In this document: positions 33,644-42,948 of the stretch, one piece after another
Layout of the letters: each line of letters opens with the position of its first letter
Numbering within the stretch: the stretch's first letter is position 1
DNA from: Saccharicrinis sp963667815
GTDB lineage: Bacteria > Bacteroidota > Bacteroidia > Bacteroidales > Marinilabiliaceae
Strand: one strand, 5' to 3'
Assembly (NCBI GenBank): GCA_963667815.1
Contig: OY764021.1
Length of the DNA stretch: 64,000 bases
Translations under genes and position numbers: made by a program
The notes under the pieces: model-generated
Told to the model about the DNA's origin: nothing
The model's database searches: none
What the model saw: the letters and a program-made list of their open reading frames with translations, nothing else

Positions 33644-34270
33644 ATGTCATTAACAAAGGTTTTAACGCTAAGCGTAATATTGTTTTCTTTTTTAGGAACA
33701 ACTTGTTTTGCTAAGAAAAATAATAAAGCACAAAAATTTAAACAAGAATTAGCTCAACTGAAATATGATTTGTATAAATACTTAAACGAATCTAATACGG
33801 GAGATCTCATGAGATTTGAATTGTCGACAACAGATAGTGTAAGTATTTTAATTAATGAATTTTGTAGTAAATACGAGAGTGCAATAAAAGATTATCAAGG
33901 GGGAATAATGGAATCATATGAGAAGGAATTTATTTTTTCAGAGCAGGATTATAAAATTGAAGATGTTGAATTTACAGGATTTTCAGAATACAGAGATCAA
34001 TTTGATTCGGGCTTGATAAACTTAATACTAATGGACCCATTGAGCTATGCAAATAGCTTAATAACAGTTTTTGAAGCACAAAAGAATAGTGCGCAAGAAA
34101 TTGCTCTGGATACAGTAAAAGATAGGATAGCGAATCCAAAGATATTTACCAAGCATATTGATAAGCAAAATTGGCAATTAACTATTGATAAGTACTATAA
34201 AGTGTATGTATTAAGTTATAATATTTGCTCTAATGAAATGAATTTGATTAAAATGCTTAACAGAAAATAG
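33644..34270 (+). CDS. secreted hypothetical protein
   Basis: 208 residues. A clean signal peptide (MSLTKVLTLSVILFSFLGTTCFA) precedes a Lys-rich start of the mature protein and a largely helical, charged body. I recognise no domain. Two Cys are in the mature part ('NEFCSKY', 'SYNICSNEM'). It is probably periplasmic. It stands alone between a divergent HAD gene and the B3/B4 gene. Confidence 0.75.
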   Translation: MSLTKVLTLSVILFSFLGTTCFAKKNNKAQKFKQELAQLKYDLYKYLNESNTGDLMRFELSTTDSVSILINEFCSKYESAIKDYQGGIMESYEKEFIFSEQDYKIEDVEFTGFSEYRDQFDSGLINLILMDPLSYANSLITVFEAQKNSAQEIALDTVKDRIANPKIFTKHIDKQNWQLTIDKYYKVYVLSYNICSNEMNLIKMLNRK

Positions 34271-34337
34271 GTGGAGCTTTTTGTAAGATTAGAATATCTG
34301 AATAATTCATTTAATTAAAATTGAAGTGTCTATTATA

Positions 34338-34365
34338 TTTGATTAAGTCAACTTTGTTACTTTTG
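34338..34365 (+). promoter_or_regulatory. likely promoter of the B3/B4 gene
   Basis: TTTG (34338-34341) and TACTTTTG (34358-34365). The -7 box is perfect; the 16-base spacing is shorter than usual. The ATG is 20 bases on. Confidence 0.5.
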
Positions 34366-34385
34366 TATTTCAAAATACTTCATTT

Positions 34386-35045
34386 ATGATTCCTATTAAA
34401 ATTTCTTCTGAAATTCAGTCAAAGTTACCTACGCTTACTTTGGGTTGTATTGAAGCAAAAGTTAATGTAACATCTGGTACTGATGCATTGAATGATTGGA
34501 TTGAAAAGCAGCTGGACCAAATAAAAGTTGCATTAACTCCAGAAACAATCCGGCAAATGCATACAGTAAAAGCAACAAAGAATGCTTATCGTACTTTAGG
34601 TAAAGATCCTAATCGATATCGTCCGGCAGCAGAATCGTTGATGCGACGTATTGCTAATGGAAAGGGATTATATCAAATATCAAATGTTGTTGATGTTTTA
34701 AATTACATCTCTATAAAAACAGGTTATTCAATTTGTGGTTATGATTCTAATTTGATTAATGGTGAGGTTGTGTTAGGCATTGGAGAAGAAGGAGAGCCTT
34801 ATGAAGGTATTGGACGTGGCACTGTTAATATTGAGTTACTACCGGTTTTCAGAGATGATACAGGTGCCTTTGGTACGCCTACAAGTGATTCGGTAAGAAC
34901 GATGATTTCAGAGAAAACTCAAAACATCTTATTTATATTTATTGGTTTTGCAGGAAAAGATGAACTAGAATCAATATTAATGGACACTAAAAATTTGCTG
35001 ACACAATATGCTGCAGCAAGAGAAGTTGAAACTTATTTTATTTAG
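34386..35045 (+). CDS. free-standing B3/B4 domain protein (PheT-like)
   Basis: 219 residues. The B3/B4 domain (PF03483) of the phenylalanyl-tRNA synthetase beta subunit is present alone: 'RTLGKDPNRYRPAAESLMRRI', 'LYQISNVVDVLNYISIKTGYSICGYD' and 'FGTPTSDSVRTMISE'. In PheT this domain edits misacylated Tyr-tRNA-Phe. Free-standing copies may edit in trans or act on other amino acids, but this is not shown. The next gene, an MBL-fold hydrolase, starts 9 bases later, so they are likely cotranscribed. Confidence 0.88.
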   Translation: MIPIKISSEIQSKLPTLTLGCIEAKVNVTSGTDALNDWIEKQLDQIKVALTPETIRQMHTVKATKNAYRTLGKDPNRYRPAAESLMRRIANGKGLYQISNVVDVLNYISIKTGYSICGYDSNLINGEVVLGIGEEGEPYEGIGRGTVNIELLPVFRDDTGAFGTPTSDSVRTMISEKTQNILFIFIGFAGKDELESILMDTKNLLTQYAAAREVETYFI

Positions 35046-35054
35046 ATAGAGATT

Positions 35055-35813
35055 ATGATAGAGGTTTGTGCGTTGGCATCGGGGAGTAATGGAAATTGCT
35101 ATTATATAGGAAATGATAAAGAGGCGGTATTGATAGATGCCGGTATTAGCAGGCGTCAGATTATGGATCGGATGAAAGAAAAAAAGCTCGATCCATTGAA
35201 AGTAAAAGCTGTTTTTATATCTCATGAACATTCAGATCATTATAGAGGAGCAAAAGTGTTGAGCAAAAAACTCAATATTCCTATTTATATGACCAATGAG
35301 ACGCACGAAAAGAGCTATTTTACCATGCGCCCTACTAATGTAATTACATTTAATCCAGGACAAACTATAGAAATAGGAGAATTGAGTATTCATTCATTTT
35401 TAAAACAGCACGATGCAATTGAACCGGTTAGTTTTAGGGTAGAATGTGGAGGAAAGAATATAGGCGTGATGACTGATATTGGGGCTGCATGTGATAATGT
35501 AAAACTTCATCTAAGTAAATGCGATTTTTTGTTTTTGGAATCTAATTACGATGTAGATATGCTTGAAACCGGAAAGTATCCATACTATTTAAAGCAACGT
35601 GTAGCTGGGGATCATGGTCATCTATCCAATGTGCAAGCCAAAGATTTAATAGAAGCGCATGCAGGCGATCATCTGAAAACGATCTATTTATCACATATAT
35701 CAGAAGATAATAATAGAGGCGAAATAGCTTTAGATACTTTTAAGCATTTGATGGATCAATATTCAATTAAGCTAACTTCAAGATATGCCGCTTGTGGAGT
35801 TGAGATAATTTGA
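35055..35813 (+). CDS. MBL-fold hydrolase, YycJ/WalJ type
   Basis: 252 residues. The metal motif HxHxDH is 'SHEHSDH', with further ligand candidates in 'MTDIGAAC' and 'YLSHISEDNN'. The start 'MIEVCALASGSNGNCYYIG' is typical of the YycJ (WalJ) group, a predicted exonuclease linked to cell-wall and DNA repair control in Gram-positives. It lies in a pair with the B3/B4 gene. The activity here is predicted from family only. Confidence 0.9.
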   Translation: MIEVCALASGSNGNCYYIGNDKEAVLIDAGISRRQIMDRMKEKKLDPLKVKAVFISHEHSDHYRGAKVLSKKLNIPIYMTNETHEKSYFTMRPTNVITFNPGQTIEIGELSIHSFLKQHDAIEPVSFRVECGGKNIGVMTDIGAACDNVKLHLSKCDFLFLESNYDVDMLETGKYPYYLKQRVAGDHGHLSNVQAKDLIEAHAGDHLKTIYLSHISEDNNRGEIALDTFKHLMDQYSIKLTSRYAACGVEII

Positions 35814-35874
35814 TGCAATTTTTTTTGTAAATTGATATCCTTATGTATGGATTCATAAATCAAAAAATAATCAG

Positions 35875-36420
35875 ATGAGGATTTTAAAAGATGAAGCTAT
35901 AGCTGTTTGTGTAGATATTCAGGAACGTTTGTTTCCTCATATTCATGATCATGAGCAACTTAAAAATAGTAGTGAAATATTAGTTCAGGGACTAAAATTA
36001 CTTAATGTACCCATAATTGTTACTGAGCAGTATAAAAAAGGTTTAGGCGATACTATTGAAAGTATTAAAGAATTGGTGGCAACATATCCCACCTATGAAA
36101 AAACAGCTTTTAGTTGTTGCGATGATGCTCCATTTTCACACAAATTAGAGGAAGGTAGTTTTAAAAAGTTTGTGATTTTATTTGGTGTAGAGGCCCATGT
36201 TTGTTTAATGCAAACGGCTATTGATTTAAAGGCTAAAGGACATCAGCCGGTAATTATTGAAGATTGTGTTGGTTCCAGAAATCCAGAAAATAAGAGAATA
36301 GCTATCAATAGAATGGTCCATGAAGGTGTTATTGTTACCAGCTATGAGTCTGTTTTATTTGAATTGTGTCGTTATGCCGGCTCAGATACCTTTAAAGCTA
36401 TTTCAAAGTTAGTAAAGTAA
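35875..36420 (+). CDS. isochorismatase-like hydrolase
   Basis: 181 residues. The catalytic triad is Asp14 ('VCVDIQERL'), Lys76 ('YEKTAFSCC') and Cys110 ('VEAHVCLMQTA'). It resembles the YcaC group of isochorismatase-like cysteine hydrolases rather than true isochorismatase, and no siderophore genes are near. The substrate is unknown. A terminator with a 12-bp core stem follows 15 bases after the stop. Confidence 0.9.
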   Translation: MRILKDEAIAVCVDIQERLFPHIHDHEQLKNSSEILVQGLKLLNVPIIVTEQYKKGLGDTIESIKELVATYPTYEKTAFSCCDDAPFSHKLEEGSFKKFVILFGVEAHVCLMQTAIDLKAKGHQPVIIEDCVGSRNPENKRIAINRMVHEGVIVTSYESVLFELCRYAGSDTFKAISKLVK

Positions 36421-36435
36421 GCGTAAATAAATAAT

Positions 36436-36476
36436 GAGATATTTGAAGGTTGTTTAACTTTCAAATATCTCTTTTT
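36436..36476 (+). terminator. intrinsic terminator after isochorismatase-like gene
   Basis: GAGATATTTGAA (from 36436) pairs with TTCAAATATCTC (to 36471), followed by TTTTT. Confidence 0.88.
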
Positions 36477-36494
36477 GTATTAAATAAATTCATA

Positions 36495-37391
36495 ATGCGA
36501 AGAGTATATGGTCTGGGAGAGACCGTTTTAGATATTATATTTAAAAACAATCAACCCATATCAGCAAAGCCCGGAGGTTCTGTTTTAAATGCTATGGTTT
36601 CTCTTGCTCGCCTTGGGCACCCGGTAAGTTTTATTAGTGAATTGGGAAACGATAAAGTGGGAGATCTTGTTGTTCGTTTTTTAAGTGAAAATAATATCGA
36701 TAGTACTTACGTTAAAAGATATGAAAATGCGCAAAGTGCCTTGGCTTTAGCATTTTTAAATGATAAAAATGACGCAGAGTATGATTTTTATAAAAACTAC
36801 CCGAAAGAAAGATTAAATATAGAATTGCCAGATTTTCATAAAGATGATATTTTTCTGTTTGGTTCCTTTTATGCTATTGATTCAAGGTTAAGATCAAATG
36901 TACTTCGAATAGTGCAACATGCGATTAGTAAGGGGTGTATTATAATCTACGATCCTAACTTTAGAAAAAGTCATGCGACAGAGTTGGATCAGTTGTTGAA
37001 ATATGTGCTGAATAATATTACATCAGCAGATATTGTAAGAGGGAGTGATGAGGATTTTGCGAATTTATTTGGAGCCAGAAACGCTGAAGATGCTTATAGG
37101 TTAGTAAGTGATCGCTGCGGTAATATGGTGTATACAGCCAATGCAAATGGAGTTTACTTAAATACTAATCAATTTGTAGAAAAGTTTGGAGTGAATAAAA
37201 TAGAGCCAGTTAGTACTATTGGTGCGGGAGATAATTTTAATGCAGGTATTATTCACTCCGTTTTAAAGCAGGAAATATTAAAAGAAGATTTGAAGTTACT
37301 ATCTAAAGAGCATTGGGATAAAATTATCGAAACAGGTATTCAATTGTCGGCAGAGGTTTGCATGAGTTTAGATAATTATATTACAAAGTAA
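36495..37391 (+). CDS. PfkB-family carbohydrate kinase
   Basis: 298 residues from ATG 36495; a longer TTG frame from 36450 would run through the terminator and is rejected. The PfkB signatures are 'KPGGSVLNAMVSLARLG' near the N-terminus and 'TIGAGDNFNAGII', with the catalytic Asp, near the C-terminus. It phosphorylates a sugar, most like fructokinase or ribokinase in overall form; the substrate is not certain. It is a single gene, convergent with the dus gene after it. Confidence 0.9.
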   Translation: MRRVYGLGETVLDIIFKNNQPISAKPGGSVLNAMVSLARLGHPVSFISELGNDKVGDLVVRFLSENNIDSTYVKRYENAQSALALAFLNDKNDAEYDFYKNYPKERLNIELPDFHKDDIFLFGSFYAIDSRLRSNVLRIVQHAISKGCIIIYDPNFRKSHATELDQLLKYVLNNITSADIVRGSDEDFANLFGARNAEDAYRLVSDRCGNMVYTANANGVYLNTNQFVEKFGVNKIEPVSTIGAGDNFNAGIIHSVLKQEILKEDLKLLSKEHWDKIIETGIQLSAEVCMSLDNYITK

Positions 37392-37413
37392 CATATGTGG
37401 TATAAAGGTTAGT

Positions 37414-38343
37414 TTAGGTATTTACATTTAACACTTGATCGAATAATAGTTTTGGAAAATCCCAGTAGTCGTTCAGTTTTCCTGTTTTCTTAAGCTTTCT
37501 GAAAATCCGCTCTCCATTACTGAAATTTTTAGACGGATATTCCCAAAAGCATTTAAGGTGATTAAGAATCTGTCCTTCTGAATAACCAAACTCTACCAGA
37601 TTCTGATAAAATGCATCATGAAGATTTTTTAATGTCTTTAGAAAAGTTTCAGAAGATTGTTCTTTTTCAGAAACTAAAAGTGGATTTGTTAATAATCCTC
37701 TTCCCAGCATCCAGCCTTTTACATCCTTAAAAGAATACAGCTTTTCTTTTAAATCACTTATAGTGTAAATGTCACCATTACCTATAATAGCTCCCGGCCA
37801 AATATCTACTACTTCTTCAAAAAGCTTCCAGTCTGGCTCACCCTTGTATTTCTGAATGCCTAAGCGCGGATGTAAAATTAATTCATGTATTGGGTAATTA
37901 TTTAAGACCTGGATCACAGAAAAAATATCCATAGGATCTTGCCATCCGAGTCTGCTTTTAATGGATAATTTTATGGGGATTTGTTCATTGTAGAATCCCT
38001 CAAGCATCAACTTGATTTCTTCCACATAAGGTAATAAACCAGACCCCAAATGTCTGTTGGCAACCATAGGAAAAGGGCAGCCAATATTCAGGTTTATCTC
38101 CTTAAAACCGCGACTGTGCATTTCTTCAGCGAAAAGAACTAAATCTTTACTGTTGTTAGTTAAAACCTGCGGAATGATACATAATGAATCATTATGTTTT
38201 AACAGATTCTCATATTCAAAAATACCCTGCTTGTTAACCCTGTAAAAAGGCGTAAAATATTTATCAATCTCACCAATCTGAGAATGAAATGCCTGATAAT
38301 AAGGTAATGTGGTATAACTTTGTAATGGAGCGAAGTATATCAA
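37414..38343 (-). CDS. dus: tRNA-dihydrouridine synthase
   Basis: 309 residues. FMN TIM-barrel enzyme that reduces uridines in the D-loop of tRNA. 'LNIGCPFPMVANRHLGSGLL' holds the catalytic Cys; 'LSIKSRLGW', 'LILHPRLGIQKYKGEPDW' and 'IIGNGDIYT' are Dus core motifs. It starts 'MIYFAPLQSYTTLPY'. Which of the Dus subtypes (A, B, C) it belongs to is uncertain. A terminator-like hairpin is found in its leader at 38363-38388. Confidence 0.92.
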   Translation of the reverse strand: MIYFAPLQSYTTLPYYQAFHSQIGEIDKYFTPFYRVNKQGIFEYENLLKHNDSLCIIPQVLTNNSKDLVLFAEEMHSRGFKEINLNIGCPFPMVANRHLGSGLLPYVEEIKLMLEGFYNEQIPIKLSIKSRLGWQDPMDIFSVIQVLNNYPIHELILHPRLGIQKYKGEPDWKLFEEVVDIWPGAIIGNGDIYTISDLKEKLYSFKDVKGWMLGRGLLTNPLLVSEKEQSSETFLKTLKNLHDAFYQNLVEFGYSEGQILNHLKCFWEYPSKNFSNGERIFRKLKKTGKLNDYWDFPKLLFDQVLNVNT

Positions 38344-38362
38344 TGTGAGTCCTAACGAAAAT

Positions 38363-38388
38363 AAAAGCAGATCCGTAAAACTGCTTTT
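38363..38388 (-). promoter_or_regulatory. terminator-like hairpin in the dus leader
   Basis: AAAAGCAG (38363-38370) pairs with CTGCTTTT (38381-38388). On the minus strand a T-rich run follows, 20 bases before the dus start. If the dus promoter lies further upstream this could act as an attenuator; no antiterminator was worked out. Confidence 0.35.
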
Positions 38389-38483
38389 AATAATTGAATC
38401 TATTTCCCAAAACTACGGATTTTAATAGTGCAAATTTAAGAATAATTAGCTATCTGTCTTTTATTTAGCGCGTAATATTTTAC

Positions 38484-38491
38484 TATTTTTG
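38484..38491 (+). promoter_or_regulatory. -7 box of the methyltransferase gene
   Basis: TATTTTTG followed by CA, matching the Bacteroidota -7 consensus, 37 bases before the first ATG of the gene. The -33 element is weak. Confidence 0.5.
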
Positions 38492-38528
38492 CAAAAAATA
38501 AATTGAAACGAGCCATTAGTATCGAGAG

Positions 38529-39329
38529 ATGGACGAAGTCAAAAACATTTCTCACAGGAAGTTGTTTATTTTTGACGAGTTTCATATGGCAAATGGAAGA
38601 GAAAATAAACATATGAATAAATACTTAGATCCCCTTGGAGCAGCATGTTTGGATTTTATGCTGGGTGAGAAATCTGCTCAAATCACAGTTCAGTCAAATA
38701 TAGTAGAAGATGATGTTTTGCCTGTAGAATATCTTTTTCGTTCGTTTAAAGATATGCCCGACCTTGAAAGAAAGGCTTTAACAATCAGTAGAGGGAAAAT
38801 TTTGGATGTAGGTGCGGGAGCTGGTAGTCATGCTTTATATCTGCAACAAAGTAACAAGGAAGTTTTTGCCAATGAAATTAGCCCTGCTGCATGTGATGTT
38901 ATGCGCAAAAGAGGGGTGAAAAATATTCTTGAACAGGATTTCTATTTGTTGCCTGAGGATAACAAATATGATACTATTTTAATGCTGATGAATGGTATCG
39001 GTATAGCTGGAGATACTAATAATCTTGAAAAGTTTTTTGATAAAGTGAAGCGTTTACTAAACCCTGGAGGTTGTTTAATCGTAGACTCCAGTGATATTCG
39101 CTATCTTTTTGAAGATGATGATGGTAGTATTCTGATTAATTTAAATGATGATTACTATGGCGAGATCAGTTATAGAATGATTTATAAAGATGTAAAAGGA
39201 GCATCTTTTAAGTGGTTGTTTATTGATGATGAATTGCTGAATTTTTATGCAGAGAAGAGTGGATTGAAGATGGAAAAGGTGGCAGATGGATTGCATTATG
39301 ACTATTTGGCTAAACTAACTGTAAAGTAA
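38529..39329 (+). CDS. class I SAM-dependent methyltransferase
   Basis: 266 residues at most. Motif I is 'ILDVGAGAGSHALYL', the acidic end of strand 2 is 'FANEIS', and motif IV-like 'YDTILMLMNGIGIAG' follows. The substrate is unknown. The conserved part begins near 'MNKYLDPLGAACLDFM', so the true start may be the ATG at 38586 or 38613 rather than 38529; the -7 box at 38484 permits all three. It is divergent from dus. Confidence 0.85.
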   Translation: MDEVKNISHRKLFIFDEFHMANGRENKHMNKYLDPLGAACLDFMLGEKSAQITVQSNIVEDDVLPVEYLFRSFKDMPDLERKALTISRGKILDVGAGAGSHALYLQQSNKEVFANEISPAACDVMRKRGVKNILEQDFYLLPEDNKYDTILMLMNGIGIAGDTNNLEKFFDKVKRLLNPGGCLIVDSSDIRYLFEDDDGSILINLNDDYYGEISYRMIYKDVKGASFKWLFIDDELLNFYAEKSGLKMEKVADGLHYDYLAKLTVK

Positions 39330-39411
39330 CTTACCTTCTATCAATTATCTTAAGCTATTCATAAATTGTCTAGGTTAATTAGACCATTTATGTCAATAAA
39401 AAAATTACTTT

Positions 39412-39419
39412 TATCTTTG
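39412..39419 (+). promoter_or_regulatory. -7 box of the large secreted protein gene
   Basis: TATCTTTG followed by CA, a perfect match, 88 bases before the ATG, giving a long leader. Confidence 0.55.
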
Positions 39420-39507
39420 CAGATCAAATATATACCACTGAATAAGTGGTATTTTAATATGACATATAGATCATAACATATGTTGTTATGATTAAAAATA
39501 TATAGAT

Positions 39508-42500
39508 ATGAAGAAAATATACACATTATTTTTGTTTCTAAGTCTTTGTTTGTTGGGGTTTGGGCAGGTGACTGATCCAACATTTTATCCTTTATCTGGA
39601 GCTACTGATGTTGAGGTAAACCCTATTATTACACTTACTTTTGATGACTATACATCTGCGATAGTTGAACAAAATAGCACAAATATTTACATACGAGATC
39701 TTGATAATTCTGAATTTGATGCAACCCTTTATACAGGTGATGGATTTTTTACTCCCCAAGATTCCCGAATTACATTTACAGGAAATACAATAACTATAGA
39801 CTTATCTTCCTCACCACTTGACTATAATACAAATTATGCAGTATTTGTTTTTAACAATACCTTACTTGTTGATGGTAGTGAATATTATAATCAATTACAA
39901 AGCCTTTCTAAATGGACTTTCACAACAGGATCCCAATCAGTTGCAGATCCAACATTTTATCCATTATCCGGAACCAGTGATGTTGAGATAAACCCTATTA
40001 TTACACTTACGTTTGATGATTATACATCTGCAATAGTTGAACAAAATAATACAAATATTTACATACGAGATCTTGATAATTCTGAATTTGATGCAACTCT
40101 TGCAACAGGAGATGGATTTTTTACTCCTCAAGATTCCCGAATTTCATTTTCAGGAAATACAATAACAATAGACTTATCATCCTCACCACTTGACTATGGT
40201 ACGAATTACGCTGTTTTCGTTTTTGACAATACGATACTTGTTGATGGAAGTGAATATTATAACCAATTACAAAGTCTTTCTAAATGGACTTTCACAACTA
40301 TTGATGCCCCAATACCAGTTATAAATACATATAGTCCAACTCAAGATGAAACTGGGGTTAGTATTAATCCATCTTTTCAAATAACTTTTGATCAGGATGT
40401 TCAATTTATTAATCCAGCATCAGAGTATACGATTTTATTGCGTCAAGGAGGAACAATCATTGATGAATTTATTGTCTCGCCTGGATATGTTGATGGCAAT
40501 CTCGCTTTTGATGGTGATATATTAACAACAGATCGATTAACAATAACACCTTATAGTACACCTCTAGATGTTAATAGTGAGTATAATATAATAATTCCGG
40601 ATGGTTTAATTGAATCAGTTGCAACAGGAGCACCTTTTGGAGGAATAACATCATCTACAGGTTGGCGATTCTGGACACTTGCTGAACCTAATTGGGCTGT
40701 AAGTTATCCATTGACAAGAAATTTATCGCCTACTTCGGTGGATTTGGTTGGTGAAACTGATAGATCCGGAACATATTATTATGTAGTAACAGCAAGTGCT
40801 ACAGCTCCAAATGCATCTCAAATTAAAGCTGGATTAAATGAATTAGGTAATCCTACAGCTTACGCTAGTGGTTCTGGAGTAATGACTAATGATACTGAAT
40901 TTATACAAGCTATAGATATTTCAGATTATGGTTTATATGATGCTGAAACTACCTATTATATTCATATTATAGCAACTGATGATGTTAACTTATTAGATTC
41001 GTCAATTGAAACAACAAACTTTACAACTTTGGAGAGGGTAGCACCTGTTGCATCGTTTGATCCAATAGATGGTGCAATTGATATCCCTACTTCTACTTCT
41101 ATTATTGTGTCATTTGATGAGCCTGTAAGAATGACCAATGGAACCATAATCGATAATTCAAATGTAACCTCTTTAGTTAATTTCTATATAGCACCAAGTA
41201 CGCCACTCGGTTTTTCTGCTACTATTAATGCCGAAAAGACGGTAATTACGATTGTTCCAGATGTGATTTTGACCGAAAATACTACTTATGGAGTATCTGT
41301 ATTTGCAGTTGAAGATTATTACGGTAACCAACAGTTAAGTAGTTCCTCAGCAGAATTTACAACTGCGCACTATATAGTTTGGGATGGAGATAATAATTCT
41401 GATTGGTTAACAAATCAAAATTGGGTTGATGAAGTTCAGGGATTTACATCTGGAGTTAGTGTTTTAATTCCTTCTACAGCAACTAATATGCCTGTAATAA
41501 GTACAGATATAATTGTTGGCAATATTTTGATAGAAGCAGGAGCATCTTTAGAGATTACATCTTTAGGTAGTTTAACGGTTACAGGAACTATTGTTATGGA
41601 ATCATCAACAACCGATCCTGGTAATGCTTCTTTAATTGATAATGGACATACGCCTATTTCAGTAACAGGTTCTAATGTTTTTATCTATCAACAAATAAAC
41701 GCATCTAATAGAACATATTACGTATCATCTCCGGTAAGTGGAGCAACAAAAACATCAATGGGAATTGATAATGCGATTGGTTCTTATGATAATACAACAG
41801 ATAGTTGGCATTGGATGGGAGATTCAGAACAATTATTACTTGGTACAGGTTATGCTTTACGAACAAGTTCTGATATTACTTTCACAGGAAGTATTAACTC
41901 CAATAGTTCATATGGAGTTATGTTAACAAGAACAGATGGAGAAGGTTTTGGTTGGAATTATATTGGAAATCCATACCCTGCTTCATTGGATTGGGATGCA
42001 ATTGGATTAAAGAATAATATTAATGATGCTTATTGGATATATTTAAATGATGCAACCAATTATGGTACCTATGCAACTTACAGTCCTGTTGGTGGAGGAA
42101 CTTATGGATTGGATAATTTAATTCCTTCCAATCAGGGATTTTTTGTTAAAGTGTTATTAGGTTCATCTTCAGGTTCTATTACCATGCCAAAGTCTGCATT
42201 AAGAGCAAATAATAAGTCTATATTAAAAGCAGCTCAAGCCTCTTATCCTAAGATAAATATTGCTGGAGTTAATGGAATATATGAAGACGAAACAATTATT
42301 GCTTTTGCTGACATTGCAGAAGATGGGGATGATGTTTATGATGCGACCAAAAGATTTGGAACGAATTCTAATTTTATTCAATTATTTTCATATGAAAATT
42401 CTGAATCATATGCAATTAACTGTAAAAATGAATTGACAGAAGATATAGTTATCCCATTGGGATATCGTGTTGTAAATACTGGTGCGTATCAGATAAAGGT

Positions 42501-42912
42501 TACAAAAGAAGAAGATGTTTTTTCGCAATATGATGTAATGTTAGAAGATAAATATAGTGTTGAAACGGTAAATTTAGGAGAACAAACATCTTATAGTTTT
42601 ACAACAAATACATCAGGTAATGTATTAGACCGTTTTGCTATACATTTTATAAAGAAATCTGTAACAACGGATGTTGAAAATGCGAATCTCAATACAGAAA
42701 CAAATATTTATTCCTATCAAAAGACTATTTATATTTCTGGTGAAAATCTGGAGGATGGTTCATACGAGATTTATGATACCAATGGTCGTTTGGTCTTAAA
42801 TGGAAAATTAAATACTAAGCTTAATACAATACAAACAAATTTAACTGGTTTGTTTATTGTAAAAGTGATTGATAAAAGTAAAGCACAATCAGAAAAAGTT
42901 TTGCTTAAGTAA
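39508..42912 (+). CDS. large secreted Ig-like repeat protein with T9SS sorting domain
   Basis: 1134 residues. Signal peptide (residues 1-20), then two nearly identical 124-residue repeats (21-144 and 145-268). Further bacterial Ig-like (SbsA/Big_5 type) domains follow, for example 'PVINTYSPTQDETGVSINPSFQITFD' region and 'APVASFDPIDGAIDIPTS'. A segment starting 'IVWDGDNNSDWLTNQNW' is common before sorting domains. The last 80 residues look like a T9SS type A sorting domain ('SYEIYDTNGRLVLNG' and a final 'SEKVLLK'). It should be exported by type IX secretion and kept at the surface, likely as an adhesin or matrix protein; no enzyme domain is visible. The small gene 42949-43146 follows. Confidence 0.88.
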   Translation: MKKIYTLFLFLSLCLLGFGQVTDPTFYPLSGATDVEVNPIITLTFDDYTSAIVEQNSTNIYIRDLDNSEFDATLYTGDGFFTPQDSRITFTGNTITIDLSSSPLDYNTNYAVFVFNNTLLVDGSEYYNQLQSLSKWTFTTGSQSVADPTFYPLSGTSDVEINPIITLTFDDYTSAIVEQNNTNIYIRDLDNSEFDATLATGDGFFTPQDSRISFSGNTITIDLSSSPLDYGTNYAVFVFDNTILVDGSEYYNQLQSLSKWTFTTIDAPIPVINTYSPTQDETGVSINPSFQITFDQDVQFINPASEYTILLRQGGTIIDEFIVSPGYVDGNLAFDGDILTTDRLTITPYSTPLDVNSEYNIIIPDGLIESVATGAPFGGITSSTGWRFWTLAEPNWAVSYPLTRNLSPTSVDLVGETDRSGTYYYVVTASATAPNASQIKAGLNELGNPTAYASGSGVMTNDTEFIQAIDISDYGLYDAETTYYIHIIATDDVNLLDSSIETTNFTTLERVAPVASFDPIDGAIDIPTSTSIIVSFDEPVRMTNGTIIDNSNVTSLVNFYIAPSTPLGFSATINAEKTVITIVPDVILTENTTYGVSVFAVEDYYGNQQLSSSSAEFTTAHYIVWDGDNNSDWLTNQNWVDEVQGFTSGVSVLIPSTATNMPVISTDIIVGNILIEAGASLEITSLGSLTVTGTIVMESSTTDPGNASLIDNGHTPISVTGSNVFIYQQINASNRTYYVSSPVSGATKTSMGIDNAIGSYDNTTDSWHWMGDSEQLLLGTGYALRTSSDITFTGSINSNSSYGVMLTRTDGEGFGWNYIGNPYPASLDWDAIGLKNNINDAYWIYLNDATNYGTYATYSPVGGGTYGLDNLIPSNQGFFVKVLLGSSSGSITMPKSALRANNKSILKAAQASYPKINIAGVNGIYEDETIIAFADIAEDGDDVYDATKRFGTNSNFIQLFSYENSESYAINCKNELTEDIVIPLGYRVVNTGAYQIKVTKEEDVFSQYDVMLEDKYSVETVNLGEQTSYSFTTNTSGNVLDRFAIHFIKKSVTTDVENANLNTETNIYSYQKTIYISGENLEDGSYEIYDTNGRLVLNGKLNTKLNTIQTNLTGLFIVKVIDKSKAQSEKVLLK
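39568..40311 (+). repeat. two tandem 372-bp repeats inside the T9SS protein
   Basis: Copy 1 is 39568-39939 and copy 2 is 39940-40311, in frame (124 codons). The protein copies differ at 11 of the first 120 positions by my count, and the DNA is also close to identical, so the duplication is fairly recent. Confidence 0.92.
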
Positions 42913-42948
42913 TTGAAAATACTTTACTTTGTTTATGTAATATTCAGA

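Noticed and set aside
36450..36494. Upstream extension of the PfkB kinase to a TTG codon
   Set aside because: It would translate through a strong intrinsic terminator; the family N-terminus begins at ATG 36495.
42913..42948. TTG start for the small protein after the T9SS gene
   Set aside because: The conserved-looking basic start begins at the ATG 42949; the extension is hydrophobic without being a credible signal peptide in context.
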